From contig CAWASR010000008.1 in the NCBI GenBank assembly GCA_963784805.1, positions 558,001 to 622,000 of the forward strand: DNA of 64,000 bases. The letters are read 5' to 3'. Source of the stretch: Roseiarcus sp963784805. GTDB taxonomy: Bacteria; Pseudomonadota; Alphaproteobacteria; Rhizobiales; Beijerinckiaceae. The notes beneath the pieces are model-generated. The model was given only the letters and a program-made list of their open reading frames with translations. It did no database searches and was not told the origin of the DNA. A program made the position numbers and the translations under genes. This document shows, piece by piece, positions 1 to 8,785 of the stretch (within the stretch, counting starts at the first letter, position 1; every line of letters begins with the position of its first letter).

Positions 1-193
1 TTGAGCCGCCGATCAGCAGCGCGTCGTAGTCGGTGAACGCCGAAGGCGGCAATCGTCCGTCTGCGAGGGGAATAGTGTCCCACCCAAACCCGGCATCCGA
101 GAAGCGCGATAGCGGCGCGGTCCCGAACATGGGCCGCCCCGTCGTGTCGAACAGATCCGCGCCGAGGCCGACCTTCGCGCCTGTTCCGCCCAT
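1..193 (-). CDS. D-isomer-specific 2-hydroxyacid dehydrogenase, N-terminal fragment (runs off the window)
   Basis: Translating the minus strand from the ATG at 193 gives 64 residues with no stop before the window edge. It begins MGGTGAKVGLGADLFDTTGR and later has YDALLIGGS, which resembles the N-terminal substrate-binding half of SerA-like D-2-hydroxyacid dehydrogenases (the YDAL(L/I) strand before the first crossover). The NAD site and the Arg-Glu-His catalytic residues would lie outside the window. It starts 20 bp after the stop of the Gfo/Idh/MocA gene and is probably the last visible gene of the same operon, where it could reduce a 2-keto acid made by the pathway. The family is a fair guess from a short fragment; the substrate is unknown. 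Confidence 0.55.
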   Translation of the reverse strand, partial: MGGTGAKVGLGADLFDTTGRPMFGTAPLSRFSDAGFGWDTIPLADGRLPPSAFTDYDALLIGGS

Positions 194-213
194 ATTGAGT
201 CCCTCTGAAGCCC

Positions 214-1245
214 TTACGCGAAGGGATCGACGGCCGCGTTCGACCGCGCGGATTCGTAGGCCCCGAACACGAGCCCGTAGGTTCTTAGACTGTCGGCGCC
301 GGACGTTTCCGGCTCGCGCTTCTCGCGCAGGCACTTGACCCAGTGCTCCTGGACCCGCAGGACGCTTTCCTGCGTGCCGTGCCAAGGCGGAGTCGACCAG
401 GGCAGCATCGCGGGCGAGACATCGCTTTCGGTCGCCTCGCCGTTCGAAAAGACGCTCAGCCGATATCCGGGACTCAGGCGCAGGCTGCCAGCGGTTCCTT
501 CGACCTGCACGGTGAGCTGAGGGAACGGATCAGGGTGGACCTGGCTTGCGTAGCTGCATTCGACCACGCTCGTGGCGCCGCTTACGTGCTGAAGGACGAT
601 CGTCGCCATGTCTTCGCCGCGGATGCCCGGCTTGACACTCTGGGCCCGGCAATAGAGGCGCGTCGCTTCGCCCATCAGGAAGCGGGCGACATCGAGCATA
701 TGGACGCCAAGATCGAGAATCACGAGATTCTCCACCTCGGCGAGATAGGGCTGCTTGCCATAGATGTTATGGCCGGTTCGGAACGAGACGCGCGCCCAGG
801 TCGGCTTCCCGATCTTGCCGGACGCGATGATCTCCCGCGCTCGGCGAACGGGCGTAAGGAACCGCGTATTCTCATGCACCATGAAGGGGATGGCGGCCTC
901 GCGAACGCTCTCGACGATGGCGACGCAATCCTCCCAGCTCGGCGCGAGCGGCTTTTGCACAATCGTCGGCAGTTTCCTCGCGGCCGCTAAACCGACGAGC
1001 CTCTGATGCGATTCCATCGTGGTGGCGATATCGACGAAGTCGAGCTTCTCGCGGTCGAGCATTTCGATCGCGTCCTGATAGGCCGCGCCGGCGCCATGAC
1101 GCTCGGCGGCCGATTGCGCTTTTCCGAGGTCGAGATCGCAGACGGCCGCCAGCACGACGTCGCTCATGCTCGACCACGCCGCGAGATGATTTTCGGCGAA
1201 GAAGCCGCAGCCTATGACGCCGACGCGAAACGTTGACGAACTCAC
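214..1245 (-). CDS. apsD: Gfo/Idh/MocA oxidoreductase, probable D-apiose dehydrogenase
   Basis: 343 residues with an N-terminal Rossmann fold (GVIGCGFFAENHLAAW, residues about 9-24) and the family's Lys in VQKPLAPS near residue 97, where Gln replaces the usual Glu of EKP. The C-terminal half carries YLAEVENLVILDLGVHMLD, a GEDMAT segment and a CSYAS segment, the pattern I associate with ApsD, which oxidises D-apiose to D-apionolactone with NAD. This matches an operon with a ribose-type importer and, 14 kb away, a D-apionolactonase-like gene. Family membership is secure; the apiose assignment rests on remembered resemblance and context, and another branched or simple aldose remains possible. 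It lies 16 bp downstream of the RraA-like gene. Confidence 0.62.
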   Translation of the reverse strand: MSSSTFRVGVIGCGFFAENHLAAWSSMSDVVLAAVCDLDLGKAQSAAERHGAGAAYQDAIEMLDREKLDFVDIATTMESHQRLVGLAAARKLPTIVQKPLAPSWEDCVAIVESVREAAIPFMVHENTRFLTPVRRAREIIASGKIGKPTWARVSFRTGHNIYGKQPYLAEVENLVILDLGVHMLDVARFLMGEATRLYCRAQSVKPGIRGEDMATIVLQHVSGATSVVECSYASQVHPDPFPQLTVQVEGTAGSLRLSPGYRLSVFSNGEATESDVSPAMLPWSTPPWHGTQESVLRVQEHWVKCLREKREPETSGADSLRTYGLVFGAYESARSNAAVDPFA

Positions 1246-1261
1246 GCGATGCTCCCTGCAG

Positions 1262-1960
1262 TCAGTGGATTTCGCCGGATTCGCGAAGCGCTTCGCGCAT
1301 CGCGAGGGCGTTAAAGCCGGAAGCGCGCGCCCGGTCGAGAATGACTTTCTCGCGCCGCGCTATGAGGCCGATCGCCTTCGGCAGCGTCCGTACGACGCCG
1401 GCTGGAATGACGACGGCGCCGTGCACATCGGCGTGAACGACATCGTCGTGACCGACGAGCATGCCAAAAATGTTCACATCGCAGTTCAACTGCACCACAT
1501 GCACATGCGCATGACTAGGCCCGATGCGACCGCCGACGATCTGGAAGCCGGGCGCCAGCATATCGATGTCGCGGAACGAGCCGTTGGTGACACAGCCCGC
1601 CACGCCGAGGCTGGCATGAACGGCGGTGTGGACCTCGCCCCAGAAGGCGCCGAAGCCCGGCGGATCGTCGAGGTCCTGAAGGACTACAATCGTCGGAAAG
1701 TGATTGGCGGCGCAATACTCGTACCAATTCTCGCGCGGCGGGACGGGCGTGCGCGGCGGCTCTTTGGCGCGGATCATGCCGGTCCGGGCGAGGCCGACGA
1801 TCGGCGGCAGTTTGCGGTCCACGACCACCATGGGCTCCACGGTGAAGCCAATCGCGCGGCGTTCCGGCGCCACAATCTCGAGGCCGTTGCAGATGGTCGG
1901 GGTGTCCCACGCCTTCAGGACCTCGAGGTCCGCGGTGGTGAAAGGAAAGTCGGTCATCAT
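1262..1960 (-). CDS. RraA-like family protein (HMG aldolase / oxaloacetate decarboxylase fold)
   Basis: 232 residues with the RraA / 4-hydroxy-4-methyl-2-oxoglutarate aldolase fold: N-terminal LKAWDTPTICNGLE, a central GEVHTAVHASLGVAGCVTNG and SFRDIDML. The Gly-rich loop followed about 20 residues later by Arg-Asp is the usual metal/pyruvate site of this family, whose enzymatic members cleave or decarboxylate 2-keto acids with a divalent metal. It sits between the permease and the ApsD-like gene, so it probably performs a C-C bond cleavage or decarboxylation in the same sugar route. It is not an RNase E inhibitor in this context. There are two adjacent ATG codons (1960 and 1957); the AGGA upstream is better spaced for the second. 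Confidence 0.68.
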   Translation of the reverse strand: MMTDFPFTTADLEVLKAWDTPTICNGLEIVAPERRAIGFTVEPMVVVDRKLPPIVGLARTGMIRAKEPPRTPVPPRENWYEYCAANHFPTIVVLQDLDDPPGFGAFWGEVHTAVHASLGVAGCVTNGSFRDIDMLAPGFQIVGGRIGPSHAHVHVVQLNCDVNIFGMLVGHDDVVHADVHGAVVIPAGVVRTLPKAIGLIARREKVILDRARASGFNALAMREALRESGEIH

Positions 1961-1984
1961 GGTTCCTGAGTATGGCGGGAAAGA

Positions 1985-2986
1985 TCAGGCTTCGACGCGG
2001 ATCTTGCGCTGTTCGAGACGTTCGGTCAGCAGCCGCCGGCGTCCGTCGACCCAGGCGGCGATGAAGATGATCAGGCTGTTGACCAGCGGATAGAGATACG
2101 GATTGGCGTTGAGCATCACGAGGCCGTTCGCCGTCGTCTGAACGAGCACCGCGCCGAATATGCTGCCGAACACGCCCCCCCGCCCGCCAAACAGGCTCGT
2201 TCCGCCAAGCACGGCCGCGGCAATGACGGGAAACTCCTCTTGATAGCCGAAGGTCGCGGAGGCGGCCCCAACCTGCGAGACCGAGATCAGCGCCCCGATC
2301 GCCGCGCATCCCCCGCAGATGCAGAAGACCGAGAACATGATCGCCTGCACCCGGATACCGGCCTTGGCCGCCGCATCGGGATCAGCGCCGACCGCATAGA
2401 TCTGACGGCCATAGGGCGTCTGAGTCAGTGTGACCCACGCCGCCGCCGCTACCGCCGCCGCGATCCAGATCGCCCAAGGAAGGCCGAGAGCCGACGACCG
2501 ACCGAGCGCCTGCACCGTGTCGCTCTGGAAGACCATCTTGGTCTCCGAGAGGTAGAGGGCGAAGCCGCGGCCAATGAACAAGGTTGCGAGCGTGACGATG
2601 AATGAAGCGATGCGCAGGCCGGTGACGAAACAGGCATTGATCGCCCCGAAGGCCGCGCCGATCAGGATGATAGCGGGGATCGTGACGGCGAGCGAGACGT
2701 CCGACAGGTAGAGGCCCATCGTCACCGCGACGAGATACATGACCGAGCCGACCGACAGATCGACGCCGCGAACGAGCAGCACGAAGGTCATGCCGATCGC
2801 CATGACCGCGACATGCGTCGACTGCGTGAGGATGTTGCGGAAATTGGCGAGCGACAGGAAGCGGTCCGAAAGCACCCCGAACACCAGGCACAGAACCGCG
2901 AACAGCGTCAGAGGCGCGAATCGCAGCGCGAACAGCGTCAAGGTGCGGGAATTCAGCTGGCTCAAGAGCGATCTCCCGAGTCCCAC
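1985..2986 (-). CDS. Ribose-type ABC transporter permease
   Basis: 333 residues, strongly hydrophobic, with about eight to ten predicted membrane segments and the BPD_transp_2 signatures of RbsC-like permeases: MTFVLLVRGVDLSVGSV in the second to third segment and AAAVLGGTSLFGGRGGVFGS in the C-terminal part. Its start overlaps the end of the ATPase gene by 25 bp, which indicates translational coupling. It is the second permease of this operon (the other is at 4489-5532), so the inner-membrane channel is probably a heterodimer, unlike the RbsC homodimer of E. coli. The substrate is inferred to be a pentose or branched aldose from the neighbouring dehydrogenase. Confidence 0.88.
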   Translation of the reverse strand: MGLGRSLLSQLNSRTLTLFALRFAPLTLFAVLCLVFGVLSDRFLSLANFRNILTQSTHVAVMAIGMTFVLLVRGVDLSVGSVMYLVAVTMGLYLSDVSLAVTIPAIILIGAAFGAINACFVTGLRIASFIVTLATLFIGRGFALYLSETKMVFQSDTVQALGRSSALGLPWAIWIAAAVAAAAWVTLTQTPYGRQIYAVGADPDAAAKAGIRVQAIMFSVFCICGGCAAIGALISVSQVGAASATFGYQEEFPVIAAAVLGGTSLFGGRGGVFGSIFGAVLVQTTANGLVMLNANPYLYPLVNSLIIFIAAWVDGRRRLLTERLEQRKIRVEA

Positions 2987-4485
2987 AGGGCCGCGCTCAT
3001 GAGCGTCTCACGGTCGAAGCTCGCCCGCTCGTAGAAGCCACGAACTTCGCCGCGTCCCATGACCATGATGCGGTCGGCCATACCGATCAGTTCCTCGATC
3101 TCGGACGATATGAAGAGGATCGCGGCGCCCGTCGCGACCATCTGGTTGATGATCTTGTAGACCTCGTATTTGGCTCCAACGTCGATGCCGCGCGTCGGCT
3201 CGTCGAGAATGAAGATCGAGGGAGCCCGCAGGAGCCATTTCGCGATGACCACCTTCTGCTGATTTCCGCCGGAGAGCGTGCGGACCGCCGTCCGATCGAT
3301 CGCCTTGGCGTTGACACGGACGCGCTCGGCCACGCCGCGCGCCGCTTCGCCGAGCTCGGCCGGGTTCAGCCATTGCACGAAGCCGCTGGACCGCTCGACG
3401 AGAGACGGCAGCACGATATTGTCGGTAATGAAAGCTTCCATCATCAGCCCCTCGCCGCGACGGTCCTCGGTGAGGAAGGCCATCCCCCGGTCCATCGCCG
3501 CGCGCGGCGCGAGCGGCGGAAGCTTCGCGTCTCCGACGCGGATATCGCCCTCCGAATAGGGATCGAGGCCAAAGATAATCCGGGCCAGCTCCGAACGTCC
3601 CGAGCCCATGAGGCCGGAAACGCCAAGCACCTCGCCGAGCTTCAGGTCGAACGACACGTTCTTCACGATGCCCGGTTGAGAGACGCCGCGCACCGACATC
3701 GCCGTATTGCGAGGCCCGGCGCTGGGCTCGCGCTCCGGAAAAAGCCGGTCGATCGTCCGCCCGACCATCAGCGTGACCAGGCGCTCGATAGTGAAGTCCA
3801 CGCGCGGGCCGGCGCCGACCACCTGCCCATCGCGCAGCACCGCGATGTCGTCGCAGAGGCGCATGACGTCGCCGAGAATGTGGCTGATATAAATGATCGA
3901 AATGCCTTGCGCGCGCAGCCGGCCGATGATCTCGAACAGCCTCTCGGTCTCCCGCGACGTCAGCGACGTCGTCGGCTCGTCGAAAATAATGAGCCGCGCC
4001 TGCCGGCTTAGCGCCTTGGCGATCTCGACGAGCTGGCGCTCACCCTGCGGCAACCGCATGACCGGCATCATGGGAGAGACTTGCAAGTCGACGAGCTCCA
4101 GCGCCTTCTTGGCCCGCTCCCTGAGGCTGCGGCGATCGATGAAGGGCAGTCGCCCAAATCTTCGGGGGAAATGATCGAGGAAGATGTTCTCCTCGACGCT
4201 GAGATTCGGAAAGAGGCTCAGCTCCTGGTGGATGAAGGCGACTCCGAGCGCGAGCGCGTCGCGCGAGCTGGTCGGCGCGACCTCCTCCCCGCCAAGCTCC
4301 ACCCGGCCGCTATCCTTCGGAAGCACGCCGCCCAGAATATTCATCGTCGTCGACTTGCCGGAGCCGTTCTCACCGACCAGCCCGAGAACAGCGCCGCGGC
4401 GTACCTCGAATCCGACATCGCGTAGCACAGGGACGCCGAAGAAGCTCTTGTTGAGCCCGCTGGCCTTCAGGAGGACGTCGGACAT
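2962..4485 (-). CDS. Ribose-type ABC transporter ATPase (two fused nucleotide-binding domains)
   Basis: 507 residues, the standard length for RbsA/MglA-type ATPases. The first domain has Walker A GENGSGKST (near residue 40), the signature-like PQGERQLVEIAKAL and Walker B LIIFDEPTTSLT; the second has the degenerate Walker A GLMGSGRSE, a normal LSGGNQQKVVIAKWL signature and IFILDEPTRGIDVGAK. This one-active-site arrangement is normal for the family. It energises uptake with the two permeases on either side of it and the binding protein at 5571-6581. The gap to the upstream permease is 3 bp. Confidence 0.92.
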   Translation of the reverse strand: MSDVLLKASGLNKSFFGVPVLRDVGFEVRRGAVLGLVGENGSGKSTTMNILGGVLPKDSGRVELGGEEVAPTSSRDALALGVAFIHQELSLFPNLSVEENIFLDHFPRRFGRLPFIDRRSLRERAKKALELVDLQVSPMMPVMRLPQGERQLVEIAKALSRQARLIIFDEPTTSLTSRETERLFEIIGRLRAQGISIIYISHILGDVMRLCDDIAVLRDGQVVGAGPRVDFTIERLVTLMVGRTIDRLFPEREPSAGPRNTAMSVRGVSQPGIVKNVSFDLKLGEVLGVSGLMGSGRSELARIIFGLDPYSEGDIRVGDAKLPPLAPRAAMDRGMAFLTEDRRGEGLMMEAFITDNIVLPSLVERSSGFVQWLNPAELGEAARGVAERVRVNAKAIDRTAVRTLSGGNQQKVVIAKWLLRAPSIFILDEPTRGIDVGAKYEVYKIINQMVATGAAILFISSEIEELIGMADRIMVMGRGEVRGFYERASFDRETLMSAALWDSGDRS

Positions 4486-4488
4486 CGC

Positions 4489-5532
4489 CTAGCCCCTTGC
4501 CCTGAGATTGTGCCGGATCGCGTCCGTCACGGCCGCGAAGAGGATGACGCCTCCCTTGATCGCGTAGACCGACGACAGCGACAGGCCGAGCAGCTGCAGG
4601 CCGTTATCGACCACGCTGAGAAACAGCACGCCGGACAGCACGCCAAGCACCGTGCCCTTGCCGCCGAACAGGCTGACTCCGCCGATCACTGTGGCGCCGA
4701 TCACGTCGAGCAGGATGCGCTGTCCGAGAATGGGCGTGCCGGCTTCGAGGCGGGCTGTGTAAATGATCGCCGCGAAGGCCGCGAACAAGCCGGAAATCGC
4801 GAAGCAGCCGATGACTACCGCCTTCACCGGCACGCCGGAAATCGCCGCCGCGCTGGGGTTGAGGCCAACCGCCTGCACCCAGCGGCCAAAGACCGTGCGC
4901 GTGAGCGCGAGATGCACAACGATCGCGAGCAGTAGCGTGATGATGGCGGCGTAGGGTATCCCGGCGACACCCCCATAGCCAAGCGCGAGGAAGGATGGCG
5001 GCAGCGCGCCAATGCTCGATCCGGAGCTCGTATGGGCGGCCGTGTACCATATCGCCGCGCCGCTGAAGAACATCATCGTCGTCAGCGTCACGAGGAAGGA
5101 CGGCATGTCGAACACGATGGTGCAGACGCCATTGAGAACGCCGATCAGGATTCCGATCACGACGATCGCCACCACGGCCAAAACCGGCGCCGCGGGATTT
5201 CCAGCAAGATAGCCGCCCTGGCTGGTCATGATCGACGCGCCGACCACGCAGCTCATCGCCATGATCGACGTGGCCGACAGGTCGATCTGGGCCACCATCA
5301 GGACCATCATCACGCCCATCGCCGCGACGAAGAGCGGAAGGATCTCCAGAAAGACGTCGCGGACGTTCGTCGGGCTGAGGATCTCCGGCACGAAGAGCCA
5401 GAGCGCCGCAACATAGAGAGCCGTTAGCGCGAGGACGAGATAGTCGGAAAAGAGGAGCCAGCGAAGCGTCTTCATCGGGCGCGAGCGAGAGACGCCCGAG
5501 GAAGAGGACAAGACACGGCCTGCTTCCGCCAT
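4489..5532 (-). CDS. Ribose-type ABC transporter permease
   Basis: 347 residues with many hydrophobic helices. RbsC-family features are MVLMVAQIDLSATSIMAM (where the usual GGIDLSVG is altered to AQIDLSAT) and GATVIGGVSLFGGKGTVLG near the C terminus. The first 20 residues are polar and Ser/Arg-rich, so the Met at about residue 20 (MKTLRWLLFSDYL) may be the true start. It follows the binding-protein gene after 38 bp and precedes the ATPase by 3 bp. It pairs with the permease at 1985-2986. Confidence 0.88.
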   Translation of the reverse strand: MAEAGRVLSSSSGVSRSRPMKTLRWLLFSDYLVLALTALYVAALWLFVPEILSPTNVRDVFLEILPLFVAAMGVMMVLMVAQIDLSATSIMAMSCVVGASIMTSQGGYLAGNPAAPVLAVVAIVVIGILIGVLNGVCTIVFDMPSFLVTLTTMMFFSGAAIWYTAAHTSSGSSIGALPPSFLALGYGGVAGIPYAAIITLLLAIVVHLALTRTVFGRWVQAVGLNPSAAAISGVPVKAVVIGCFAISGLFAAFAAIIYTARLEAGTPILGQRILLDVIGATVIGGVSLFGGKGTVLGVLSGVLFLSVVDNGLQLLGLSLSSVYAIKGGVILFAAVTDAIRHNLRARG

Positions 5533-5570
5533 GTCGGAAACCTCGCGTTCTCCCGCCCCGAATTCCGCGG

Positions 5571-6581
5571 CTACTTATTCTTCTCCTTCCACACGTGGTA
5601 ACCCCACATGTCATCGCGCTTGGCGTCGAGGTTCGCCTGGCTGATCGCGAAGCCCGGATCGATCAGCATTTTGTCGACCGGTTTGCCGGCCCAGATGTCC
5701 TTGAAGGCGCCATAAGCGAGATCGACCTCGTAGAAGAGGTTCTGCACGCCATTCACGTCCATGTATTTGGTGCTCAGGAGCTGATAGCCGTTCTGGTCGC
5801 CGTCGAACCCCGCGAACAGAACATGGCCTTCCTCGCCGGTCTTGTGCCACTTGCCCGCCGTCTTGAGCACCTGTTCGATGATCTTGTCCTCAGAATCGGA
5901 CGGGGAAATGAGCATGTTGACGTCCGGATTGGCCTGGATCGCATTGGTGAGGCCAGCGAACGTCTTGTCGGCGTTCCATTCGGTCGCGACCCGCGCCACG
6001 ACCTCGACGATGTCCTTGTTCGCGTCGAGAATATCGAGCGCGCCGTCGCGCCGCTGAACCGCGTTGTTGTCGCCGAGATCGCCCATCAGGAGGACGGCCT
6101 TGTACTTGCCGCCCTGCTTCTTGGCGATGTCCACGAGCTGCGACACCGTGGTCTGCATGATCTTCCGGTTGTCGGCCTGGATGGCGACGTATTTGTTGTC
6201 GTTCGGGGCCGGCGGGCGGTTGAAGAAGATGATTGGGATATTGGCGGCGTTGGCGGTGCGGATCGCCGGAATCGCGGCGTTGTTGTCGGTCGGGATGAAG
6301 ACGATGCCGTCGACCTTGCGCTCGACCATGGCCTTCACCTGGTCGTTCTGCTTGTTCTGATCCCGGTTGGAGATGGTCTCGAGCGTCGTCCAGCCGTTCT
6401 CCTTGGCCTTGGCCTTCAGAATCGAATTGCCGGTGATCCAGAAGTCGGAGTCGAAGGCGTCGAACATGAGCGCGATCGTCTTGCCGCTGTCAGCGGCGCG
6501 CGCCAGGCCAGGGGCAAGTCCGGCCGAGGCGGCCGCGAGGACACTGGCGGAGAATTCGCGTCGATTCATTTTAATGGTCAT
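5571..6581 (-). CDS. Sugar-binding periplasmic protein of a ribose-type ABC transporter
   Basis: 336 residues, Peripla_BP_4 / RbsB-like. The N terminus MTIKMNRREFSASVLAA with a hydrophobic stretch ending in ARAAD is an export signal with a twin-arginine-like NRREF motif. The mature part has the paired lobes typical of sugar-binding proteins (KTIALMFDAFDSDFW, VDGIVFIPTDNNAAIPAI, IIFFNRPP, LFAGFDGDQNGYQ). The start is fixed by a strong ribosome-binding site, AGGGAGGAGC, 4 bases before the ATG. As first gene of the minus operon it should be the most expressed. D-apiose is the candidate ligand because of the ApsD-like gene downstream; I cannot confirm specificity from sequence. Confidence 0.9.
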   Translation of the reverse strand: MTIKMNRREFSASVLAAASAGLAPGLARAADSGKTIALMFDAFDSDFWITGNSILKAKAKENGWTTLETISNRDQNKQNDQVKAMVERKVDGIVFIPTDNNAAIPAIRTANAANIPIIFFNRPPAPNDNKYVAIQADNRKIMQTTVSQLVDIAKKQGGKYKAVLLMGDLGDNNAVQRRDGALDILDANKDIVEVVARVATEWNADKTFAGLTNAIQANPDVNMLISPSDSEDKIIEQVLKTAGKWHKTGEEGHVLFAGFDGDQNGYQLLSTKYMDVNGVQNLFYEVDLAYGAFKDIWAGKPVDKMLIDPGFAISQANLDAKRDDMWGYHVWKEKNK

Positions 6582-7305
6582 GGTTGCTCCTCCCTAAGTG
6601 GCGGACAGGCTGCGTCCGCTATTCCGCGACCCGCGCTGTCGAAGGGCGGCGCGACTTACGCGTTTTCGTTCCGCAGCGGGTTTTTGGCGTCTCTCCTTGC
6701 GCCTCCGCTTTAGTCGGAAGCGTCTTTTCTTCGCCCAGCATAACAGCGCCAGAGGTTGTCTGACAAGTTCAACTGGAATTGGAGTCGACATTTTCTTGCC
6801 AAAGCGACTTCCCGGCCTCATCCTGTAGACACGGCCGGAACAGGAGGAATACGAACTCCGCACAAAGGTTGCGATATCCCGTCACCCCGCCTGAGGCGCC
6901 CATCTTTTTTGCGCCCGGCGGACTTACCCGAGCGACTGCGAAAATGAAGATGAATCAGTCGCAAACAGACCGGAATCGGTCATGCGGCTCACCGGATCGG
7001 AAGGTCGGTCTTCCCTCCGCAAATTGAGGAGTTCGGCAGTGATGGCGTGAAACTTTTCGGAGCCTAATCCTTTGAAAAGGCTTATTCGCCGCTAAGTCCG
7101 CGGGTCCCAGCTCAAGGTCCGGAAAAGAGGGTCGACGAAGCAGTTGCCATGCGAAGTAAAATGGCGTCCGGGCCTTTGATTTCGCTCATACCGGCGAAAC
7201 GAACCGATAGCCGCCAGCCAGACCTTTGAAGGACCCGAACGATTTCAAATTTGCCGAGCCCGCAGAAGGCGTCCGGCGAGAAGAGAGGGGACTGGAGGCC
7301 GCTCT
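6582..7305. promoter_or_regulatory. Divergent intergenic region between sugar operon and gntR
   Basis: About 720 bp without a convincing gene; the short open frames in it lack ribosome-binding sites and recognisable motifs. It must hold the promoter of the minus-strand transporter operon and that of the plus-strand gntR gene. It contains one perfect GntR/FadR-like palindrome (annotated separately at 6756-6766). Confidence 0.6.
6756..6766. promoter_or_regulatory. Candidate operator for the FadR-type GntR regulator
   Basis: The 11 bases TTGTCTGACAA form a perfect palindrome around a central T and fit the TNGTNNNACNA core described for FadR-subfamily GntR operators. It is 175 bp upstream of the binding-protein start codon and lies in the divergent region shared with the gntR gene at 7306, a sensible place for repression. 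A single short palindrome can arise by chance, and I saw no second copy. Confidence 0.45.
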
Positions 7306-8064
7306 ATGGGCAAAGCGCCTGAACACCTGCTCGCGACGCTGGCGCGCGCGCCTCAGTCCCCCTCCCGGGTCGCGGCCGCCATTACGGCAGAGATCGTCGA
7401 AGGCCGCCTGCGTGAGGGGGACCGCCTGCCGACCGAAATGGTTCTGGCGGCGCGGTTCGGGGTCAGCCGGACCGTGGTGCGCGAGGCGATCGCGGGCCTT
7501 CGCTCCGAGGGCGTCGTCCGCTCCCGCCAGGGACTGGGCACCTTCGTCGTAAGCCCGCGCCAGACCGCGACCTTGCGGATCGAGGCCGATCTGACGAGCG
7601 ATCTTACCGTCTTTCGTAACGTCTTCGAGTTGAGGGCTATTCTCGAGATCAAGGCGGCCGCGCTCGCCGCGCTCAGGGCGGACACGGAACAGCGCGCCCG
7701 GATCACCGAAGCACTTGACAGGATGAGGACTGCCGAAAGTTGGCTCGACGACGGCGTCACAGCCGACCTCGACTTTCATCGCTGTGTGGCGGCTTCCAGC
7801 GGCAATCCCTATATCGCGACGGTCGTCGGATTTCTCGCTGGCCAGATGCGCCAGAGCATTATGTTCATGCGCCACAACCAGAACCGTTTCGCAAGCAGCC
7901 TCATCGCGCTGAACATTGCCGAACATTCCAAAATCCATGACGCCATTATGAAGCGGAAAGCGCGCGCTTCCGCGCTCGCCATGCGCGCGCATATCACCGC
8001 TGCGGCGAAGCGGCTCGGATACGGCCTTTCGCCGGACGCCATGAAGATGGACCTATTGGGCTGA
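7306..8064 (+). CDS. GntR family transcriptional regulator, FadR/FCD subfamily
   Basis: 252 residues. The N-terminal winged helix has the GntR pattern IVEGRLREGDRLPTE followed by LAARFGVSRTVVREAIAGLR and a wing with RQGLGTFV (residues about 20-85). The C-terminal FCD domain has the metal/ligand-binding pattern DLDFHRCVAASSGNP, and later His residues in EHSKIHDAIMK and AMRAHI. FCD regulators bind small organic acids or sugar acids. Divergent to the ApsD/transporter operon, it is the obvious local regulator, probably a repressor released by a pathway intermediate. The ATG at 7306 gives a normal-length N terminus. Confidence 0.9.
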   Translation: MGKAPEHLLATLARAPQSPSRVAAAITAEIVEGRLREGDRLPTEMVLAARFGVSRTVVREAIAGLRSEGVVRSRQGLGTFVVSPRQTATLRIEADLTSDLTVFRNVFELRAILEIKAAALAALRADTEQRARITEALDRMRTAESWLDDGVTADLDFHRCVAASSGNPYIATVVGFLAGQMRQSIMFMRHNQNRFASSLIALNIAEHSKIHDAIMKRKARASALAMRAHITAAAKRLGYGLSPDAMKMDLLG

Positions 8065-8189
8065 ACGTGGGCCGAGAAGCGCGCTAGAACGGACGTTAGA
8101 TCGACCAGGGCGTGCGGCTCGCGATCTTAGGGTGTGTCCTAGCTTTCGCTCCCGTCAAAGCTCGCGCCAGCTGGGCTTCAGCGGGTCCA

Positions 8190-8315
8190 TCAAGTGATAG
8201 GGATGAGTCTAATCCCAAAATGGCGATGGTCGAACACGTCGGCGCCGCCGGCGTCGGGTTGAATGAACCCGAAGCCTTTCGTTGCATTTAACCATTTCAC
8301 TGTGCCTGTCGCCAT
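8190..8315 (-). pseudogene. Truncated cold-shock protein (CspA family)
   Basis: From the ATG at 8315 the minus strand reads MATGTVKWLNATKGFGFIQP then DAGGADVF, a perfect CspA N terminus including the RNA-binding KGFGFI motif. After about 29 residues homology ends (a normal copy continues FVHISAVERAG) and the frame closes at residue 41 with an unrelated tail. A full CspA is about 68-70 residues, so the second half of the OB fold is missing. A GAGAGGAG ribosome-binding site is intact. The 3' part seems to have been lost by deletion or replacement close to 8228. Confidence 0.8.
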
Positions 8316-8509
8316 TGCGCGCTCCTCTCGAATAAGTCCACGAACCTGGCTGAGCCGCCATTCATTGCAAGGCGAAGCCCTCGGCGATTGGCGCTGTCGC
8401 TGTCGTAGCTCCGCGGGAGGGCTGCGTGGATCCGACAATGACGCGATAACGACATGGCGACGGGGCCATGCCATAGACGCCCCGTTTCGAATCGCCAGGA
8501 ACCCATGCA

Positions 8510-8785
8510 ATGAACACAACCGAACTCGCCGCAAAGCTCGCTGAGGCGCATGGCGTAAGCAAAGCGCAAGCCAAGTCGATCGTCGACGACATCTTGAAGG
8601 ACATCGTGGACGCGGCAGCAAGCGGCTCGGAGGTGTCGCTACCGGGGTTCGGGAAGTTCAAAGTCAAGGCGACACCGGAGCGCGAAGGCCGCAATCCGGC
8701 TAGTGGCGAAAAGATCAAGATTGCGGCGTCAAAGAAGCTTACTTTTTCGTCCGCCAAATCGGTCAAGGACCTCTTGAACGGCTGA
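8510..8785 (+). CDS. HU-family DNA-binding protein
   Basis: 91 residues, full length for HU. MNTTELAAKLAEAHGVSKAQ is the dimerisation helix region, VSLPGFGKFKVK the characteristic turn before the beta arms, and REGRNPASGEKIKI the DNA-intercalating arm containing the conserved Arg-Asn-Pro. The C-terminal helix is TFSSAKSVKDLLNG. It should bind and bend DNA non-specifically in the nucleoid. Small single gene with a weak AGGAA ribosome-binding site; it has no evident link with the sugar operons and lies next to a relic cold-shock gene and a dead insertion sequence. Confidence 0.93.
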   Translation: MNTTELAAKLAEAHGVSKAQAKSIVDDILKDIVDAAASGSEVSLPGFGKFKVKATPEREGRNPASGEKIKIAASKKLTFSSAKSVKDLLNG

